Shown here piece after piece: positions 58,378-64,000 of a stretch of DNA of 64,000 bases. The position numbers were made by a program, and so were the translations under genes. The notes below the pieces were generated by a model, which had not been told where the DNA came from, did not search any database, and saw only the letters and a list, made by a program, of their open reading frames with translations. Numbering within the stretch: position 1 is the stretch's first letter; each line of letters begins with the position of its first letter. Origin of the DNA: Progne subis subis (lineage: Eukaryota > Chordata > Aves > Passeriformes > Hirundinidae); contig JAKJHU010001558.1 of the NCBI GenBank assembly GCA_022316685.1, forward strand, positions 1 to 64,000, given 5' to 3'.

Positions 58378-58429
<52 letters not shown>

Positions 58430-61376
58430 GTAAGATGTGAATGACAAAATACTGCATATTGTCCCATTCGTGCTACATTCATGCAGTTCCTTCTTTATCA
58501 CACAGGCGGTTTATAGAAGGGACATTTCTGAAACGGTTGGCTGACTGGTTCCCAGCAGTAAAGTATGGTCACTATACCCCCTGTACCTGTCCCAGTTCAG
58601 CACATGAAAACTTGAGAATGGTGAGGGGGAGAGACATTTGTAGTTCCAGTTTATCTTTCCTACTCACCTAGGTCACTTTACCCCAGATTTTAGTTCCAAC
58701 CAGCTATTTGTTTAAAGTGTTCGCTATAATTTGTCTGTCTCTAAATGTAAAATCATAAATCAATAGTCTACTTTTTCTGAAATTAACATGACCTATGTAA
58801 TACTAATTTCTTAGAGTGAACCTCTAGATAATTTAAATCTATGAAGTCTGTAGAGTCTACTCTGTCCCACTGTAGCCAAGCATTTGGATTTCTATTTTGA
58901 ATTGCCAATACATCTGTACAATCTGTTTACCTTTCATCCTCCAACTCTTCCCTCAGGTCTCCTCTTGCTATTTGCTCTGGTTAAGAACAAACACAACTCC
59001 CAGAGTATGCACAGACTGGATTATTTGTTTACCTTCCTTTCCACGGGGAAGTTTATGGTTTGAAATTTCATCTCTCCATTAAATCTACTGAAGCACAAAG
59101 TAACTAGATCCTTTTAAGATATCAGAGTTCAGTGTACAAATATGAGAGTTGAAGCTTGTAATAAATGCAGTAAAATACTGCACCTTGTTCCAAGTGGTGG
59201 GCATACAGAATATGAAATAATGGCTATGAACTTTTTACATTAGGTGTCTGTGTATTTTTCATACAGAGAGAGATGATATGCAATCATAGAGGAAGAAAAA
59301 TTTGATTGAAAATTCATTTTCCAATCATCAAAGAGTATTTATGAGCATCTTCCCTTATATCTCAACAGATCTGACTTTCTGCAAAGTTATTTATTAGCCT
59401 ATTAGCATGGTGCTTGGTGATTGTTCCCTATTAGCCACAATATTACAGGTTTTTTATTTTGCATGTGTGCATAGAATATGTTGAAGGCAATTTACATATT
59501 TATGTTAAAAATATGAAATGCTTTTGGAAGGAAGTTATTGTCTTTTTTTAATATTTTTTTAGTTGGTATTTTTTTTAAGCTACAAACATAAGTGGCAGTT
59601 TAGTTACATCCATTACTTCAAATTTTGAGGAAATAGGAGAGCATCCACTAAACAACCCAAGAAGAGCCAGAATCCTATGCAAGTTAATGATTTATTTCTC
59701 AAAACACAATGCAGAAATGGAGGTAAAGTACATGGAAGGGAAGTATTGTTCCTTTTCTTTAAAAAAACCTTGAAATATGTTCAAAAACATTTTATGAGGT
59801 CATACTAAAAAAAAAAAAAAAAAAAAAAGAGTAATTGGAAGAAAAATTCTGCTTGTCTAAGCGAAGAGCACATTTGTAGCAGTAGGGTAAATGTTTTATC
59901 GATTGGGAAACTGGGAAACTCAAGTCATTACTCACCATGGGCTAAAGAATAATTGCTAATGCTCTGGTGGAAAGATTAAAAACAGTTTCTGGAAGTATTT
60001 CTTACAATGATCAATGGTGTATCATCCTAGGCCATTGGATCTTCAATAACATTTTTCCCTTTTGGGATACAATCAATTTTTATAATACGATTCATTTGCC
60101 AGCAGGCAGACTTTCTTCATGCAATGAAAAGGCACATATGCACCTTATGTTGTTGAAAAATAATCTTATACATCCAGAGCCCAAGCTCTGATATGAAAGA
60201 TTTTTCCAAAATCATCTCTATTTTTAAGTGGCTTTGGGAAATAGATGTGATGAATTGCTGCTAGCTTTTTTATTGTTTTCCCTTGTTTGGTTTCCATAAA
60301 AGTATTTTTATAACTTTTAAAATTATAATCATTATTAGAGCATTGATGTGCAAGAAGAATTGAATAGATAGTAAAGTGAGCAATTCTCTGACCTGTGGGT
60401 AGCTTAAGTAATTTATTGTGTGAACATTAATTGTAGTGATAATTCAGGTCAGCGGTAACAAGACTACCTCTTGTATAAGGCTACCTCTAACGCTTGCATA
60501 CCTCTGCTTAAGTAATCAAATGCTGCCCACTATTTTGCAATTGTCTGACTTAATGAATATTTGTTTAAATAAGTAAAACTATCAAGATTATAAAATCTTG
60601 ATCATTTTTAAAATTTAATATATGTGCACACAACACAATTTATTTCTTACTCTGAATAGGAAACATTCCTGAAGGAGAGAGGAGCTGTCACAGCAAACAG
60701 CTGACTTGATTGATAAACAAGACAGATGTAAACCTAGACTCATTTACAGTTCCGGCTAAGATCAGAAAACTCCACACAGCTGAAGCAAAGGAGGATCTAT
60801 GAGGCACAGACACAGGTACAGTTGGGAGTGCCTCACACTTTCTGCCCAGTGTCAACTGCACCATTTTCAGGAACCTGAAAAGTTTCAAGTAAGATATTAC
60901 TTTTCCATTTGAGTTTTACATGCGAAGGAATTTCACAATAAAGTCCTATTAAGATTTTCTTACAGATATAAGAAACTTACATAAACTGAGAGTGTAATTG
61001 GCAGCATCCCGTAATCTGAGACAACCAAGTCTAAAGTCTTTACAATTTCTGCTAATTTTAGTTAACAAAAAACTGCAAGTTGTATTGGCTAAAAAGGCGG
61101 CCTAATAGTCAAAAGTCCTCATCTTTTTTTTTTATGGAAGCAGAGAATGGCATTCTCTAGAAAAGTTCAAAATACCTACCACACTCAAAAAAATCTATCA
61201 TGTTGGTCAATTAAGGAAGACCCTAGTTATACTAGCATTAGTGGAAGACCAAAGGATGGGGCAGCTATCAAGCAGGACACAAGTGCTTCCTCAGTTATTC
61301 TTGTTCAAGTAGGTTAAAGCAAGTTCACAAAAAATGTGAATGTGTAACAGGCTGCAGACTTTTTTTTCTATCTGTG
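57646..61376. other. Unique AT-rich DNA, no gene seen
   Basis: No supported gene. Contains the (AAT)n array and a poly(A) run at about 59807-59828. Confidence 0.55.
58377..58429. repeat. (AAT)n microsatellite
   Basis: About 17 uninterrupted AAT units; the poly-Ile minus-strand frame is its translation. Confidence 0.95.
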
Positions 61377-61810
61377 CATATATTGGCTCTGGCTAGGATG
61401 AAGCTAATTTTCCACAGAGCAGCCCTCATACTGCTGTCTTGCACATTGGTAGCTGAAAAAATTTTGATAACACACCAGTGTTTTGGATACTGCTGAGCAG
61501 TGCTGGCAAGCATGAGCAATGTCTCACTAACAATCTCCGCCTCCTCCAAGGGGCAGTAGTCTAGGATGGGCAAGAACTTAGGAAAGGACATAGCCAGGAG
61601 AGCTGACTAAAACTGATCACAGGGATATTAGAAATATTCCATACTATATGGCTTTCACTCAACAATAATAGCTAAGAGGAAGGCTGGGGATGCAGCAGGG
61701 ATGGGGTGGAGTGAGCATTTCTGATTGTGGAAAAAATTTCCTGCCCTCCTAAGAAGGAGACTGATAGAGTGTCTTGGTGGGCAACTCAAGGCCAAAGTCA
61801 ACCCACCAGA
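61377..61810 (+). mobile_element. Old ERVL-related LTR
   Basis: Shares the opening pattern of the 57061 element in diverged form (GGATGAAGCTAATTTTCC, TTTTGATAACACACCAGTG, GAGCTGACTAAAACTGATCA). Its end, GTCAACCCACCAGA, follows a GGTGGGCAACTCAAGG segment. It appears to be a different, older subfamily. No duplication was identified. Confidence 0.6.
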
Positions 61811-64000
61811 GAGCATCATACACTTATTAGATTAAGATCCTTTTGATGTTTTCATGGAGTCAGAAAAGACACAAATTTTCAAGGACGGTGCCTAAATGAG
61901 AATCAGGCTGATAAAGGCCCAAACAGAGATAATTTCCATAGTGTAACTTGAAAATTTACATTGTGCTTATGGATTAATGATCTCATTTAAAAATAAAAGG
62001 CACTCTAAGAGCATTCTTCCCATTACATCAGTGAAAGATGAAATATTGTGCAATTAGTTTCTTCTTCTTTATGGTGTAGAACAAGTAAGATTACTTCCTC
62101 CCTAGTGCAGTCTGGAACTAGAGGAGATACATATTCTTTACATTTTTTTGAAAAGCAGTTTTTCTCAGCTGCCTGACCTTTTTTTTTTTTCCCTTGACGG
62201 AAAAGGGGAAGGGAAAGCAAGGGAGTGAGAATATGAAGGACAAGACTCAGCAGCTAATCAACTTAAAGTAATTTTAAAAACTTTATATTGTAACAAGAAG
62301 TCATGGGGGAGAGGATTGAAAGCAATATATACTTACATAGATGCAGACAATCCAATACAAAAAATTGGTAATGATAATCCAGTCCTCAAATCAATTTCAG
62401 TCTTTAAGAAACAACACAATACAGGTGTTTTTCGCAGACTCAGCAATTTAAGACTTTCATAAGGCAGAAAACATTTTCATTATCAGACTGTCAAGTATAT
62501 TGGAAAACATGGGTTTAACAGTAAGACACAGAGAGTAAGCCTACAACTCCTTCTCATGTCCATTAGTTCAGGGCCAGCTGCAGAAATGTAGTCACTCAGA
62601 AACAAAAGAAAACAAATTTCTGTGTCTCCTTTGGATTTAGACGTTTAAGAAGTCACTTAGTGGCAGACATTCAAAGGTGGAAGCCAAATTCAAAGTAAAC
62701 ACTTTGATAAACCCCTAACTGTAAACAATCCCAGCTGAAAACAAGGTGAGTTTTGCTATTGGCTTCAGACTTTCATATGAAACTTTCTATTTCTACAATG
62801 GCTAAAAAAGATGGACATGATTGTTAGCAGAGAAAACTTACCATTCAGAAGTGTCCATAACCATGATCTACACAAAGAAGTTCTCCATATAATGTGTTAA
62901 TACCAAAACTTATTGCATGTTTATAGAGGACAGTGTAGTGAATACAGCATTAAGGCCCTCTTATAAAGCAGTTTAGATAATGCTATTCTAAAGAACTTAG
63001 TCCTATTCAACTTTTCTTTTTACTATGATGAATTTGACCAAACCACTCACCATTATTCAATTCCTTCACTCTTTATAAATTTTCATGTTTCACCAATAAA
63101 TTAACTACTCCTTTCATGATATCTACTTGCTCTGCTTCATTGCAAAGCAGTTTGATTAAGCTTAGTCAACAACCTGGGATCTTTCTGTACTAGCTGTTAT
63201 TTTAAATCCAAGCGAAAATTCTTACTCCTATTACTTGTTCCTTGTCTTACAATTTCCATATTGTACTATTTGTATGCCTTCATCTTTAATTATATCCTTA
63301 ATTGCCTTCACTTAATGCAAAATACCACACTACCCACCATTTGTACTTAACAGGACTTCTCTAAATTTTGTGGATTGACTACTCATCCATGTACTAAAAA
63401 AAAAAAAAAAAAAAATAAATAAAAAACCACCAAAACACATTAAGATGTCTATCCAGCTTACCAAACTCCATTAGCTGCATGAGTAATCTTTCTCCTAGTC
63501 TTCATCATAAACTGTTTATGTGACGGATTTAACACATTACTCAGCAATGGCTGACTTTCCAACCACATATAATATTTTTCTGGATTTTACGTGAGAAATA
63601 AAACATTTCTAAGTCTATCCATACATTGACTCACCAAATCAAACACAGACTAAACAAACTTTTTGTTCCAGAAAACTGAAATATTCTGTCAGTCTGGTCT
63701 TAATGATGGCAAATGAGATTTGATTGTTGATGTCATAGAAGTGACAACTGTGACATTTCGGATTCAATGGCAGGCCCTTCACAATCTCTTCCACAGTCCA
63801 TCAAAGGATTGATTTGGCTTTGTTTTCTCTAACTCAGGAGATTATTTGCATATTTATGGTGTCTGTGTCCTATGAATGTACAGGGTCAAGAAATACATGC
63901 TTACTAACAACTGGAAGCAGAGTTTGTCTAAAATCATTTCATTAGAATAGAAAAACTGCTCCTTTATTAGACTTACAAAAGAATTTGTCTTTTTCATCTT
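61811..64000. other. Unique AT-rich DNA, no gene seen
   Basis: Nothing supported except a poly(A) run at 63396-63415. Confidence 0.55.

Noticed and set aside
1..64000. CRISPR arrays, bacterial-type operons, tRNA or rRNA genes
   Set aside because: No regularly spaced palindromic repeats, ribosome-binding-site-linked gene strings or cloverleaf-like genes were seen. The repeats and retroelements show this is vertebrate, bird-like DNA.

Overview
The window looks like an intergenic stretch, or part of a very large intron, from a bird genome, most likely a passerine. The organism call is an inference. It rests on several CR1 LINE fragments ending in the CR1-type 3' tail (ATTCTGTG-like), the absence of L1/Alu-type repeats, AT-rich unique DNA, and LTRs resembling avian ERVL and class II families. 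I found no convincing host protein-coding gene, rRNA, tRNA or CRISPR array.

The main feature is a nearly complete endogenous retrovirus at 22131-29050 on the + strand. Its LTRs are 405 and 406 bp, differ by about 6 substitutions and 1 indel, and are flanked by a perfect 6-bp target-site duplication (GTCTCC). The internal part runs PBS, gag, pro (dUTPase plus aspartic protease), pol (RT, RNase H, integrase), purine-rich tract. Gag, pro and pol lie in three frames, each one step back from the last, as in betaretroviruses, with a G GGA AAC slippery heptamer correctly phased at gag/pro. Only 78 bp separate the end of pol from the 3' LTR, so there is no env. All three genes carry stops or frameshifts, but the integrase domain is still open. 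The provirus sits inside an older CR1 copy (21480-22130 and 29051-29196).

Other layout: two solo LTRs of one about 1.55-kb family, each with its own 5-bp duplication (3807-5364, CAAGG; 44159-45692, CACTT); a minus-strand class II-like solo LTR with a 6-bp duplication (38506-39148, TGTTAT); ERVL-type LTRs near 57061 and 61377; less certain LTR-derived blocks near 6100, 46925 and 52655; CR1 pieces at 9940, 15240, 20717, 31249, 36040, 36926, 46016 and 48440; and several microsatellites, a long homopyrimidine tract and a 24-bp minisatellite.

The rest is AT-rich DNA with no feature I can support. Two weak hints of host exons are listed as findings only: a 42-bp open microexon-like segment at 30252-30293 (+) and a signal-peptide-like ORF at 39815-39964 (-).
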